Assembly (NCBI RefSeq): GCF_002104995.1
Contig: NW_024468249.1
Coordinates: 3,100,001 to 3,164,000 of the forward strand
Direction: 5' to 3'
Length of the DNA: 64,000 nucleotides
Source of the DNA: Linderina pennispora
Taxonomy: Eukaryota > Kickxellomycota > Kickxellomycetes > Kickxellales > Kickxellaceae
How positions within the stretch are numbered: the first letter of the stretch is position 1; every line of letters begins with the position of its first letter. Under the pieces are notes generated by a model that ran no database searches, was not told the origin of the DNA, and saw nothing but the letters and a program-made list of their open reading frames with translations. This document shows positions 10,035 to 19,343 of the stretch, in pieces. The position numbers and the translations under genes are program-made.

Positions 10035-10877
10035 TCAGTGCATACCAGGATACTCCGAATGGTCCTTGGCATTAAGTTCACTAAACGGCACCCCCAGCTC
10101 ACACGTCAGGTTCTCTCCTTCGCCTTTGCAGAATTTGATATTCTCATCCCCTTCGTACCAGACTTCCTGGCCATGATGCTGGAACCCAAGGTCCATCGGG
10201 GGCATCCGCGGCACAATATCATGCCGATAGACCACACGAAACACCGGGTGGCCCAGGTTCTCCACATACTCAGCAAACGCCTGATTGCCGGTGCGCGGCT
10301 GGCCGTATGTAAACATTTGCATCTTGATGCCCCTATGGCGCTGCGCTGTGTCCACCATGGATATGCAGGCTAGGGCGCCGCCTAAGGAATGGCCAGTGAA
10401 TGAGATGGTGGCATCGGGGCATTTCGCCAGCAAGGAGTCCACAGCCTCCTGGACTTGCTGCATAGACACCAGATAGGCGTTCAGGAATCCCTCGTGGACG
10501 AGACTATTGGAGATGTTGGCTGGCCAGGCGGTTTTATCGAAATTCAGGTTGGTTAGCCAGTCAATCAATGAGTCGGTGCCACGGTAGGCCACGATGATCT
10601 CCTTGCATGGCTCATTAAATGCAATGTAGCCGGAGCTGCCCTTCAGCGTGTGGTCGAAAGAACTGATCAGCGTGGTGTCTTTGGGCACAGTGCGGCTTGC
10701 AGGCCAGGCATCGGTGGTCTGGTAGGCGAGGCCGGCGTAGGTAGCGTATTTGACCAGGTCGGCGTGGGAGGCGGTATATGCATCCTGCGGGTTGCCCATG
10801 CCGATGAGCTGGGAGATGGCGTCCATTAGTGCGCTGGCCAGGGGGCCGAGCGTATCGAGAATCGCTGATTGTACCAT
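10035..10877 (-). CDS. class 3 lipase (fungal lipase-like, PF01764)
   Basis: This is a 280-residue alpha/beta hydrolase of the class 3 lipase family, which hydrolyses ester bonds of acylglycerols. The nucleophile elbow GHSLGG is at 162-167 (Ser164). The acid is probably Asp220 in RHDIVPRMPP and the base His273 near the C-terminus. The oxyanion-side AYRGTD motif is at 97-102. The family-typical YGQPRTGN is at 191-198. The N-terminus (about 1-28) is hydrophobic but not a clear signal peptide, so location is uncertain. The ATG is supported by a TATA box (TATATAAA on the minus strand, 10944-10951), 67 bases upstream. No intron is seen, and the length is normal for the family. Confidence 0.93.
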   Translation of the reverse strand: MVQSAILDTLGPLASALMDAISQLIGMGNPQDAYTASHADLVKYATYAGLAYQTTDAWPASRTVPKDTTLISSFDHTLKGSSGYIAFNEPCKEIIVAYRGTDSLIDWLTNLNFDKTAWPANISNSLVHEGFLNAYLVSMQQVQEAVDSLLAKCPDATISFTGHSLGGALACISMVDTAQRHRGIKMQMFTYGQPRTGNQAFAEYVENLGHPVFRVVYRHDIVPRMPPMDLGFQHHGQEVWYEGDENIKFCKGEGENLTCELGVPFSELNAKDHSEYPGMH

Positions 10878-11402
10878 GTTTATAAAAAGTGAGATTTGTG
10901 AAAAAGGATGGTCTAAGACGGGTAGTAGCCAGTTTGCCCGGTCTTTATATACATTAGCCCAAAGGGCCTGATTTCTCTTTGCTTATTTTCTATTCTGGCA
11001 ACTATTGCCATGGGACTTGTTAGCATTAGTTAGCATTATTTCTAGACGCATGTTCGCTCTTAGTGTTCTCGACTGCTTTTTGATTTTTCTATCTCCACAT
11101 GCAAGCAGTCAATGATCTGCGGCTGGCTGTCTGGGCATTGATTTCTTGGTCATACACGCCATTTTTTGCCAAGAATAGACATACGCACTCACTCATAAAG
11201 GGGAGATCAGGAAGAGAAATCAACGTATGCTCTGATTGGAGCCCCAAACATTGCAAGAAATCACACACCATTTCCACCACCAAAAAGGTAGTACTATGTG
11301 TTTACAATAATCAACCAAGGCCGCCAGGTTGAGCTAGCAGCAGCAAGAAATAATGAGAAAAAGAAGAAGCAAGTCTATATTCCAACACAAGGCGGGCCAT
11401 GC
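10878..11402. other. intergenic between lipase promoter and SNF1 3' end
   Basis: Apart from the lipase TATA box, no gene or RNA is supported here. The SNF1-type gene ends at its far side and should have its 3' UTR in the distal part. Confidence 0.5.
10944..10951 (-). promoter_or_regulatory. TATA box of the lipase gene
   Basis: TATATAAA on the minus strand, 67 bases before the lipase ATG. Confidence 0.6.
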
Positions 11403-14174
11403 TTACGACGCCTGTGGGGCCGACGGCACAGCCAGCTCCGTAATTAGCCTGCAGCACACGTCAAAGAACGGGAACGCATTGACCACGCGCTCCTGCGCCA
11501 ATCTACTTGCGCCATTGCCGGCGCCGACGCCATCGGCAGTCAGCGACACGTCTGTGCGCGCCAATGAAACGCGGCCGACGACGCTGCCGGGCATGTAGCT
11601 GCCGGGCGCCTTCCCCTGGCTACGCGGTGTGCCGCCCAGGAACTGGCCAGAGCTCTGTGATTCGGCCAGATTGCGTCTTTGGTTGATGTCGATTGCGCGT
11701 ACCGGCGACTTTGCCAGCGAGCCGGGGATCGGAATACCGCCCGAAGCCTCTATAATCTCGCTGGATTCCTCAAAGCCCGCTGCAGACGACATCGGCGAGC
11801 CGCCGCCCAGCCGCCGCTGCATGGTGCGTGCTGGTAATGTGTCGGGCTCCGGCAGCATGTCTGAGCGGTCGTGGCCGGCTGGCAGTGATGGCGCGGGCAC
11901 CTCAGCTGGAATCTGGATAGGGTAGTTCGAGTCCAGGAACTGGTCATCGAGCGACCGTGGCTCGGCCTGCTCGGCACCCATCATCGTGGCGACGTCGTCT
12001 AATACCGTCGAAACGGGCCGTGCAGCCGATGACATCCGCCGGCGGGCAGCCTGGATGAACGGTGGCGGCGGAGCTATCAGCGTGTTCTCACCTGCACGGT
12101 ATGTCGGGATGGTGCCCGAGTCGCTGGCGCCCGAGTCAGCCGTGGACTTGGGGGTCGGGATAACAGCCTTGAAGTCGACCAGGTAGTTGTCACGCGAGTC
12201 GAGCTTGTACAGCTGCAGGTCGATCTTGACCTGGCGGCCCTGCGCGTCGACATACATGGCACGCAGGTGGTAGGGGTTGAAGTGCTTCCACTTCATGCCC
12301 AGCTGCAGCAGCGCCCGGTAGACCTCAGCCATGACGTCGGCAGGCGGCGACCGCGACCGGATGCCGAAATGCCAGCGTGTACGCGTCAGCTTCGCCCGCT
12401 TGCGCATCACCGTGGGCTTACGCGCCGGCGGCGTCTCATCGCTAGAGCGAGCTAGTGGGCTCGACACATTGACCGAGTGCGGCGGCACCACCGATCCTGC
12501 CGGGCTGCCGTCGGTGCTGCTGTTCTCGCTGCTGTTGCCTGACCGGTGCGCGTACGGGCTCAGGTGGCTCTGCGATGCCGTGCGCACCGATGCATGCGCC
12601 AGGCTCGCTACCGACGAGTTTGACTGCCCTGCCACGCCATTCGCGCCTGGCAGTGGCGGCAACTGCGCGCGGAAATAGTTCGATGGCGTCCGTGATGGCA
12701 CCGCTGAGCCCGTCGTCCCTAGCGCCTGCTGGGCAACTGCTGCTGCACCCGACGATGGCCGGCGCGACGCAGAGTCGTGAGCGGGCGCCAGTGGCGACGA
12801 CACGCGCGGGGCTGGGACGGCGTTGGGGCCGCGCAGACGCATCTTGTACATTTGCGATTCGAGCGTGTGGCCAGCGGAGCGCGGCAGACTGGAGCCCAGA
12901 ATAGCGATGCTCGACGGCGTCCCGTCGTCATCGTCGTTGGGGTTGTTTGCCAGCGGCGATGACGATGCAGTGCCGGTGCTATCGCGTAGGTCGATGGCGG
13001 CGTTGAAGGCGGCGGGTGGTGATGATGCCAGCGCAAAGTTGCGGATCCCCTGGGTGTTCGAGTGTCGGCTCTGCTCAAGCATGTGGCGATTATCCAGAGT
13101 CAGCTGATACGCGACTTTGGCAGGGTTGGTGCCGCGCTGCCGCAGCTGCTTGACCAGCGACGTGCGTGTCATCTCGAGCTGCTTCTCGAGCTCACCCAGA
13201 ATCGACTCGTCCAGGCGTGCCAGCGACTCAATGTCGGTGCTCTCGGGCAGCGGCTTCAGGTACTCGGGCAGGTCAGTGATGAACCATGGCTGCTGGCGCA
13301 CCTGCGACAGCGACATGCGCTTGAGCGGGTCGACCTGCAGGAGTCCCGACAGAACTTGCTTGGCGCCCGGTGACAGGAAGCCAGGCATGGTAAAGATGCC
13401 GGATGTGATCTTTTTGAACAGCGCCGGAATGTGGTCGTCGTCGAATGGCAGGCGGCCGCACAGCATCACATACAGAATCACTCCGCACGACCACGCGTCG
13501 ACCTCAGGGCCCGCGTACAGCTTGCCGTTGATGACCTCGGGAGCCGCGTAGTTGGGTGACCCGCACGACGTCTGCAGGAACTCGCCGTCCTTCATGATAT
13601 TGGACAAGCCAAAATCAGCCACTTTGACGTTATTGTATGGATCCAGAAGCACATTCTCGGGCTTCAAGTCGCGATGCACAATGTTGCGGCGATGGCAGTA
13701 CTCGACGGCCGAGACGATCTGCTGGAAGAAGCGCCGCGCGTCCTTCTCGGCCATGCGCCCGCGCTCGACAATGTAGTTGAAGAGCTCGCCGCCAGCATAC
13801 TCGATGACCATGATGATGTCGGTGGGCGTGGTGATGACCTCGTACAGCTTGATGATGTGCGGATGCCGCAACATCTTCAGGTACTGGATCTCGCGGTTGA
13901 CCCGCCCGATCATGTCCGAGTGCGCCAGCTTGCTGCGCCCAATGATCTTTAGCGCCACCTTGTGACCTGTCTGCGAGTGCACGGCCACTATACACCAGCA
14001 TATGGAAGCAGAGGAGGGAAAAAAGGTGAGGGTGGAGGATTGAGAAGATACCAAAAATGTGTTGGGGGAGGGCAGTTTGAGGTTTGTATTGTACTTACGC
14101 TTGACCTTGCCAAAGGACCCGACGCCGAGGGTCTGCAGCACGGTGTAGTTGCCAATCTTCTGCTTTCCGGACAT
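11403..14174 (-). CDS. SNF1: Snf1/AMPK catalytic alpha subunit (Ser/Thr kinase)
   Basis: This kinase senses low energy and relieves glucose repression. Exons are 14174-14099 and 13987-11403, separated by a 111-nt intron; the product is 886 residues. The chosen ATG at 14174 gives MSGKQKIGNYTVLQ, as in fungal Snf1. An in-frame TTG at 14309 extends the frame but is not a normal start. Kinase landmarks are GVGSFG (17-22), Lys39 in VALKII, HRDLKPEN (130-137), DFG (150-152) and activation-loop Thr165 in TSCGSPNYAAPE. After a long Ser/Pro-rich linker, the C-terminal adenylate-sensor/KA1 domain is clear (TRWHFGIRSRSPP, then LQLYKLDSRDNYLVDF). An E-box lies 330 bp upstream. The protein is longer than yeast Snf1 (633 residues) because of the linker and a C-terminal extension. 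Confidence 0.96.
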   Translation of the reverse strand: MSGKQKIGNYTVLQTLGVGSFGKVKRKYNTNLKLPSPNTFLVSSQSSTLTFFPSSASICWCIVAVHSQTGHKVALKIIGRSKLAHSDMIGRVNREIQYLKMLRHPHIIKLYEVITTPTDIIMVIEYAGGELFNYIVERGRMAEKDARRFFQQIVSAVEYCHRRNIVHRDLKPENVLLDPYNNVKVADFGLSNIMKDGEFLQTSCGSPNYAAPEVINGKLYAGPEVDAWSCGVILYVMLCGRLPFDDDHIPALFKKITSGIFTMPGFLSPGAKQVLSGLLQVDPLKRMSLSQVRQQPWFITDLPEYLKPLPESTDIESLARLDESILGELEKQLEMTRTSLVKQLRQRGTNPAKVAYQLTLDNRHMLEQSRHSNTQGIRNFALASSPPAAFNAAIDLRDSTGTASSSPLANNPNDDDDGTPSSIAILGSSLPRSAGHTLESQMYKMRLRGPNAVPAPRVSSPLAPAHDSASRRPSSGAAAVAQQALGTTGSAVPSRTPSNYFRAQLPPLPGANGVAGQSNSSVASLAHASVRTASQSHLSPYAHRSGNSSENSSTDGSPAGSVVPPHSVNVSSPLARSSDETPPARKPTVMRKRAKLTRTRWHFGIRSRSPPADVMAEVYRALLQLGMKWKHFNPYHLRAMYVDAQGRQVKIDLQLYKLDSRDNYLVDFKAVIPTPKSTADSGASDSGTIPTYRAGENTLIAPPPPFIQAARRRMSSAARPVSTVLDDVATMMGAEQAEPRSLDDQFLDSNYPIQIPAEVPAPSLPAGHDRSDMLPEPDTLPARTMQRRLGGGSPMSSAAGFEESSEIIEASGGIPIPGSLAKSPVRAIDINQRRNLAESQSSGQFLGGTPRSQGKAPGSYMPGSVVGRVSLARTDVSLTADGVGAGNGASRLAQERVVNAFPFFDVCCRLITELAVPSAPQAS
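13988..14098 (-). other. SNF1 intron, 111 nt, in frame and stop-free
   Basis: The donor is GTAAGT and the acceptor TATAG. Splicing rebuilds GSFGKVK-L-AVHSQTGHKVALKII, the expected Snf1 sequence. The length is a multiple of three without stops, so an unspliced read adds 37 residues right after the glycine loop. Confidence 0.93.
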
Positions 14175-14544
14175 CGTGTTGTGTTGGTGGCTCTTGTCTT
14201 TGGAGCTGCTTCCGTCTCGGCCCAAGGAGAACCGTCTCAGAACCTTCTTAGGGCTTAGTGCGTGAATTGTTGCAGGCTTGCTGTTTGTAGGGACTGAATA
14301 TGCAGGCAAGTTGTTCTGCTGGTATATTCCAAAAAAGTATCGCTTTTACCACAGAGTGGTTATGAAATAAAACTGAGGAATAAGAGTGAAATAATTACAC
14401 GAGCGAAAAAATTGAGAGGAGAGCAGGAGGAGCTCATGCCAGGGGCGGGTGGACTGAACGTCGTCAGCATGAAAAAAAAATCGGAGCATGTGTTTGCAAT
14501 CACGTGTGCCAATCAAATTGTGGCACCTATCCTTCCCACACCGG
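14175..14544. promoter_or_regulatory. SNF1 upstream region with CACGTG
   Basis: A CACGTG E-box at 14501-14506, within CAATCACGTG, lies about 330 bp upstream of the SNF1 ATG and just past the 3' end of the neighbouring hydrolase. It could bind a bHLH factor such as the Cbf1-like protein encoded at 28.4-29.4 kb. That link is inference. Confidence 0.3.
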
Positions 14545-16434
14545 TCAGCTGGTGGTGGTGTACCGTCGCATTCGCAGCGGGGCATCGAGCAGCGAGCCGT
14601 AGATGACGAATCCACAAGTATCGGCATCACCTGCGTCATGTGGGCCGACGATCTTGGAGTCATGGGCAAGATCACGATCATCGACGAGGATCAGCTCCTG
14701 GGCCAGCTCGCCCACCGGCTCGATGCGGTCCACGGTGGACTTGCGAGGCCCGGGGCTGGTCGGCGGCGACCTGCACGCCAGCCTTACCTGCTCCATGCCC
14801 TCCAGCGCAATCTCGCCCACGGGCCTGCCCATCCACTCACGCACTCTGACTTGCTCGTGCCAAGGCGCCGGTGCAATGCGTGTCCGGTCCGGCAGCTCAT
14901 CGAGCCACGGCTCGTGCCGTGTAAACGCACGCACCACCAGGTTGAACGAGCAGTGGGCGTCAATCAGCGGCATGTGGCCGGCGCCCTCGAGCCACACCAG
15001 CGGGCAGCCCAGCAGCTTCGCCAATGTGCGGCCGCAGACCGGCCGGATCACGCGATCCTTCCGCCCGTGGATCACCAGGAAGCGCGTCGCTGGGTTCTGC
15101 GTCTGAATGCGGCGCACGCGCGCGGGCGTCAGCCGGTGGCCCAGGCAGGCCATGAACTGGTGCAGGTCGCCCGAGGTCTCGCGCTTCTGGTCGGTGCCTG
15201 GGGTGCTCTGTGTGCCATGCCGGGTCATCTGCACTGTGCCGATTATCGGCGAGGACTGCGTATGCGGGAATCTGGGCGGCTCTGGCGACTCGGTGCTGAC
15301 TGATGTAGTGGCATGAGCGGTTTTGGGCGGCGAGGCTGTGCGGTACTCGGCCAAGTCGGACTCGATGCGTGCAAACAGCGTCCGCAGCATCTGGCGGTTT
15401 GTTAGATCGCAGCCCACAGCCTCTGAGCCGAGCGGATCGCGGAACGGCGCCTGCGCCCAGTCGCGCGAAAACACCAGGTCGATCAGATGGCCGGGGTCGC
15501 TGCCCAGTGCCGCCATGCCATTGAATGCAAATTTGACTTCCTTGGCCGTCGGCAGCGCCATCGATGCGCTATGCCACGTATCCACCAGCGCCACCGACGC
15601 ATACCGGTCTTCCCGGTCATTCATCAGACACAGCTCCTGTGCAATCATGCCACCCATCGACACGCCCACCAAATGCACATTATCATGCCACCCCAGATGT
15701 TCCATCACCTGCATTGCGTCCCGGGCCATCTGCGTGATCCGGTACGGCCCACTGGCCAGTGTGGTGCGCCCGCTGCCGCGGTTGTCGAACACACACACAG
15801 TGTAGTCGCCCAGGTGCGCAAAATACCGGGTCTGCAGCCGCCAGAACATGGTGCTGCCCAGCATGCCCATCAGCAACAGCAGCCGCCTAGGCCCACTCCC
15901 AAACACCTCATAGTACACCTGGCACTCCTCGCGCCGCTTCGGCCCGACGCCCAGCCGCCGCCGCATCTGCGACACATCCACCAGTCCGCAGTCCACGCGG
16001 TCCGGCAGGTCCATCAGCCCGTCTATCATTCCCTGCACTGCCAGAGTCTCCGTCGGCAGTGGCGGTGGCAAGCGGCGCTTCTCGGCCATTGCCACTGCCA
16101 GCGCACCTTGCTCCGACCACTGCTCCTCGCGAGTGGTGTCCGGCGACATCGACGACTCGGTGCTGCTTGCAGTCACTGGTATAGGTGTCACTGGCTGTGA
16201 CGCTGTGGCGAGCTTGGTGTGCGGCGAGCTTGGCATTGACTGCGCACCCAGGTGCTTCAAGGGCATTAGTGCCCGCCGCAGTCCGTGCGCCATCGAGTGC
16301 GATAGCCGCTGCACCGGCGACCCGTGGCTACTGCTGACCTCGCTGCTCGCGTGGTTGAGCCGTGGAACCGGAAATGCGCCAAGACTTTCTGCCGATCGCT
16401 CTTTTGAAGAATCCATGCTGGGCGTTTCTATCAT
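14545..16434 (-). CDS. alpha/beta hydrolase fold protein
   Basis: This is a 629-residue protein whose central part (about 170-490) is an alpha/beta hydrolase of the AB-hydrolase-1 type. It shows an oxyanion-region LLLMGMLGSTMFW, then VFDNRGSGRT, then the nucleophile elbow GVSMGG with Ser259. The likely acid is Asp in HGRKDRV and the base is His in GAGHMPLID near the end of the domain. About 120 Ser/Pro-rich residues precede the domain and about 120 residues of unknown role follow it. A long Ser/Thr insert lies between the core and the last strand. The ATG at 16434 was chosen; a TTG three codons upstream also opens the frame. The substrate is unknown. No signal peptide or membrane segment is obvious. 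Confidence 0.85.
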   Translation of the reverse strand: MIETPSMDSSKERSAESLGAFPVPRLNHASSEVSSSHGSPVQRLSHSMAHGLRRALMPLKHLGAQSMPSSPHTKLATASQPVTPIPVTASSTESSMSPDTTREEQWSEQGALAVAMAEKRRLPPPLPTETLAVQGMIDGLMDLPDRVDCGLVDVSQMRRRLGVGPKRREECQVYYEVFGSGPRRLLLLMGMLGSTMFWRLQTRYFAHLGDYTVCVFDNRGSGRTTLASGPYRITQMARDAMQVMEHLGWHDNVHLVGVSMGGMIAQELCLMNDREDRYASVALVDTWHSASMALPTAKEVKFAFNGMAALGSDPGHLIDLVFSRDWAQAPFRDPLGSEAVGCDLTNRQMLRTLFARIESDLAEYRTASPPKTAHATTSVSTESPEPPRFPHTQSSPIIGTVQMTRHGTQSTPGTDQKRETSGDLHQFMACLGHRLTPARVRRIQTQNPATRFLVIHGRKDRVIRPVCGRTLAKLLGCPLVWLEGAGHMPLIDAHCSFNLVVRAFTRHEPWLDELPDRTRIAPAPWHEQVRVREWMGRPVGEIALEGMEQVRLACRSPPTSPGPRKSTVDRIEPVGELAQELILVDDRDLAHDSKIVGPHDAGDADTCGFVIYGSLLDAPLRMRRYTTTS

Positions 16435-16799
16435 GTAATACAAGTTTTCCGAGCTGGAAGGTGTCCCCCTCAGTCGATGGTATGTGAATTAATTAAAACC
16501 TATATTAAAGAGGGTGGAGATGGAACAAGAAAGAAAAGAATTTACAACTTGAGGAGAAGAAGGGCGTGTTTTGGTGGTATTTTTCCGCCAGCCTGTCTTG
16601 CACAACTGACTTTCACACTCGCTGGCATCGCAAAGCCAGAAGCTGACTGCGAGAATCCTTGATTTTTCCCCTCTGCTCGGTATTGGGGGGGGGATCGAAC
16701 CTGGCCTCTGCCGGCCTGCATTCCAGGTTCTGCGAGTCGTTTTGCGAGGTTTCCGGACAAGGCAAAACACAAAAACATAAAGCCTCCTCTTCACATCCA
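16435..16799. other. hydrolase upstream region and protease 3' region
   Basis: An uninterrupted G run lies near 16684-16692 next to a B-box-like GGATCGAACC. I examined it as a possible tRNA and rejected it. No gene is supported. Confidence 0.4.
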
Positions 16800-17807
16800 T
16801 TATGCCAATGCCAGACACATTGCAATATGCACTGCTGCTGCCACCACTGCTGCTATACCACTTGCCGGCCCCGCCGCAGCCGCCGACGTCAGTGACTCGC
16901 TTGCCACCGCCAGCACTGTCGACCCCTCCGATGCCTCAGCCATCAGCGTCGCATTCGGGTGCACCGTGGTTGAATTCACAACCAAGATCTTGTCCCTCTC
17001 CAGCCCCGCATTCTGGGCAATCCAGTCAGCATAATACGCCGCATACGTATAGAACCCGGCGCCACCTTCGGTCCCGCACATGTTGCCGCCACTACTCGCC
17101 TTGCCCTCCTCGCCATACGATGTCACGCCCACCAGCCCCCAGTCGCCTGCATCATTATACTGACCCATCAGCGGGCCGCCGCTATCGGCATTGCACGTGT
17201 CGCGGCCCACGGTTCCGTCCGTGCACATCTGGGTGTCTTGCTTCCAGTGGGGATTCAAGCTCTTGCAGTGCGTCACATTGCCCAGCCGTAGCTCCACCGC
17301 CATCAGCTGCGTGGCCAAAGAGCCCTTCTGGTTCGTCGTCTGCCCGTACCCGGTCGCCACCAGCCGCGCTCCCCAGTCATAGCCCTTGATGATTTTCATC
17401 GGCGTGCTAACGTTGGCGGGCACCGACGAGTTCAGCAGTATCAGCCCAATGTCGTTCGATACTATGTCGGCGGAATACGATGGATGTGCAATGGTCTTGT
17501 CCACAAAATACGGGTGCGTCAGATTGAACCCCTCGCTGCTCAGCTGCCCCACACCCACTGTGAACTGCTCCGGCTCGTAGTTGTCGCCCAGAAGGCTCTG
17601 CACACAGTGCGCAGCCGTCAGAACTGCGCGCGACGATATCAGCGTGCCCCCGCATACTGTCGTCTGCTTGGCTGATGTCGCTACCAGCACAAGTGCTGTA
17701 GCGTTGTACTGGCCGGGAAGTGCCGCCTGCCCGCCCAGGATCCGCGGCTCGTTCAATGCTAGTGTGAGTGGGAGAGCGAGGGCTAATAGTATGGACAGTG
17801 TATGCAT
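16800..17807 (-). CDS. secreted trypsin-like serine protease (S1), probable GPI anchor
   Basis: The product is 335 residues from ATG 17807, chosen because it begins a clean signal peptide (MHTLSILLALALPLTLAL). The zymogen cleavage site R22-ILGG follows almost directly. The catalytic triad is complete: His67 in LTAAHC, Asp119 in NDIGLILL and Ser209 in DSGGP. Paired cysteines around these sites fit the S1 fold. Several N-glycosylation sequons are present. The C-terminus ends in a Ser/Ala-rich region and a hydrophobic tail (AAVVAAAVHIAMCLALA), which suggests GPI anchoring. The role is probably extracellular protein digestion or wall-surface processing. No intron is seen. Confidence 0.93.
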   Translation of the reverse strand: MHTLSILLALALPLTLALNEPRILGGQAALPGQYNATALVLVATSAKQTTVCGGTLISSRAVLTAAHCVQSLLGDNYEPEQFTVGVGQLSSEGFNLTHPYFVDKTIAHPSYSADIVSNDIGLILLNSSVPANVSTPMKIIKGYDWGARLVATGYGQTTNQKGSLATQLMAVELRLGNVTHCKSLNPHWKQDTQMCTDGTVGRDTCNADSGGPLMGQYNDAGDWGLVGVTSYGEEGKASSGGNMCGTEGGAGFYTYAAYYADWIAQNAGLERDKILVVNSTTVHPNATLMAEASEGSTVLAVASESLTSAAAAGPASGIAAVVAAAVHIAMCLALA

Positions 17808-18117
17808 AACAGAATAAGTAAATAAATACTCGCAGAGGTAAACAAAGAGAGGGAGATTGTCCCAGTATGTGCGCACCATGCCTTGCATCTATTTTTGCCC
17901 AGCTGAGGAACTTGGCAAAGAGATCTCATCAGCATGCGATCAAATCAACCAGATCAGCACATGTCGTGGGGCGTGTCACAACACGTGATACATCATTTGG
18001 AAGTCACTTTCTCCAAATTTCACGCATGAAAAAGCGTTGGGAGCCGGGCACTCCGTCCACTATTTCGGCCCGCTTCTTCTCTTTCCGCCATACATTTTTT
18101 CCCTATATTAATTCACA
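17808..18117. promoter_or_regulatory. divergent promoter of protease and phosphotransferase genes
   Basis: This 310-bp divergent spacer contains a CACGTG E-box at 17982-17987. Phospholipid genes in fungi are often bHLH-controlled, so the site may act on the CPT/EPT gene. This is inference. Confidence 0.35.
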
Positions 18118-19299
18118 ATGGCGTACATTCCCTCGCAATACCTGCCCAACCTGAAAAAATACAAGTACGCGGCCATCGACAAGTCGCTAATCAGCAAGTA
18201 TGTGCTGGCCGAGTACTGGAACCAGCTGGTGAAGATATTCCCGCTGACCATGGCGGCGAACATGGTGACTTTGCTGGGCTCGCTGCACGTGCTGCTGGCA
18301 ATGGGTTTAATGCAGGTGTATGCGCCGAACCTGACAGAGACATGTCCGTCGTGGGTGTACTTTGCATACTCGCTGTGCATCTGGATCTACGGGTCGTTTG
18401 ACGCGGTGGACGGGAAGCAGGCGCGGCGGACAGGCACGGCGAGTCCGCTGGGAGAGCTGTTTGACCACGGGTGCGACTCGCTGGTGGTATCGCAGATTAT
18501 GATTCTGTATGCGGCGACGTGCCAGCTGGGCGAGACGTGGTGGACGGCGGCGCTGGTGTTTTTTTCGCTGGCCAATTTCTACATGTCGACCATGGAGGAG
18601 TACCATACACATGTGCTCTACCTCGGGTACTTTTCGGGTCCCGTCGAGGGCATCCTGAGCTTTTCGCTGGCCACCCTGGCTACGGGGATCTGGGGCCCAG
18701 AGTTCTGGCACACCAAGATCTTTGCAGTGCTGCCCACGGCCGTGTCGCAGTACCTGCCGGAGCTGACGCTGGCGCACTCGGTGGTGGTGGGCATGGGCGC
18801 GATCCTGATCCCGACCATCTACGCCAGCCTCGATAACATTTCCATTGCCTGCCGCGAGCAGAACAGGAGCGTGGCCGTGGCTGTGGCCGATGTGGTGCCG
18901 TTTGTTGCCTCGATCAGCAGCGTGACGCTGTGGCTGTATGCGTCGCCGGAGATTCTCGGCCAGCACCTGGTGCTGTTCCTGCTGTTTGTTGGCTTCGCCT
19001 TCTCGTACATCGTCGGTCGCGTTATCGTCGCCCATGTCACAGGCGCGCCTTTCCCCAAGCTCAACAGGATGCACGTGCCTATTTTCCTCGGCACCCTCAA
19101 CGCCGTCATGCCCATGCTGGGGCTGCCCAAGCTGGCCGACGGCATCCATGAGCTGTATCTGGTGTACGCCTGCCTTGTCTACACGGCCGTGCAGTACGCC
19201 CACTTTGCCCTGGAGGTCATCAGCACCATCTGCCAGTACCTCGACATCAACTGCCTTACCATCAAGCACAAGGCCGACGCCAGCAAAAAGTCCAATTAA
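18118..19299 (+). CDS. choline/ethanolamine phosphotransferase (Cpt1/Ept1 type)
   Basis: This enzyme makes phosphatidylcholine or phosphatidylethanolamine from diacylglycerol and CDP-choline or CDP-ethanolamine, the last step of the Kennedy pathway, in ER/Golgi membranes. The CDP-alcohol phosphotransferase signature DG(x2)AR(x8)G(x3)D(x3)D is perfect at residues 98-120, with DGKQAR, Gly112, Asp116 and Asp120. About eight hydrophobic segments follow and precede it. At 393 residues it matches yeast Cpt1/Ept1. The N-terminus (YIPSQYLPNLKKYKYAAIDKS) is also typical. Choline or ethanolamine preference cannot be read from the sequence. The long minus-strand open frame across this gene is an antisense shadow. 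Confidence 0.95.
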   Translation: MAYIPSQYLPNLKKYKYAAIDKSLISKYVLAEYWNQLVKIFPLTMAANMVTLLGSLHVLLAMGLMQVYAPNLTETCPSWVYFAYSLCIWIYGSFDAVDGKQARRTGTASPLGELFDHGCDSLVVSQIMILYAATCQLGETWWTAALVFFSLANFYMSTMEEYHTHVLYLGYFSGPVEGILSFSLATLATGIWGPEFWHTKIFAVLPTAVSQYLPELTLAHSVVVGMGAILIPTIYASLDNISIACREQNRSVAVAVADVVPFVASISSVTLWLYASPEILGQHLVLFLLFVGFAFSYIVGRVIVAHVTGAPFPKLNRMHVPIFLGTLNAVMPMLGLPKLADGIHELYLVYACLVYTAVQYAHFALEVISTICQYLDINCLTIKHKADASKKSN

Positions 19300-19343
19300 T
19301 CGTCCTGGTTTTCCTTCTAAATACATTTCATTTAAAATTCCAG

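Noticed and set aside
14174-14309. SNF1 start at the TTG (14309)
   Set aside because: TTG is not a usual start and the ATG at 14174 gives a normal fungal Snf1 N-terminus. An upstream exon with an ATG cannot be fully excluded.
15487-16200. 237-codon plus-strand frame across the alpha/beta hydrolase gene
   Set aside because: Antisense shadow of a clear hydrolase on the minus strand; composition is His/Pro/Gln-rich without a domain.
16600-16770. Possible tRNA on the minus strand (GGTTCGATCC B-box near 16690)
   Set aside because: The T stem does not pair (CCAGG against CCCCC), no matching A box or acceptor stem can be built around it, and no Pol III terminator lies at the right place.
18307-19326. 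339-codon open frame antisense to the phosphotransferase gene
   Set aside because: It is a shadow produced by the biased codons of the real plus-strand gene; it has no domain and is rich in Arg/His/Gln as such shadows are.
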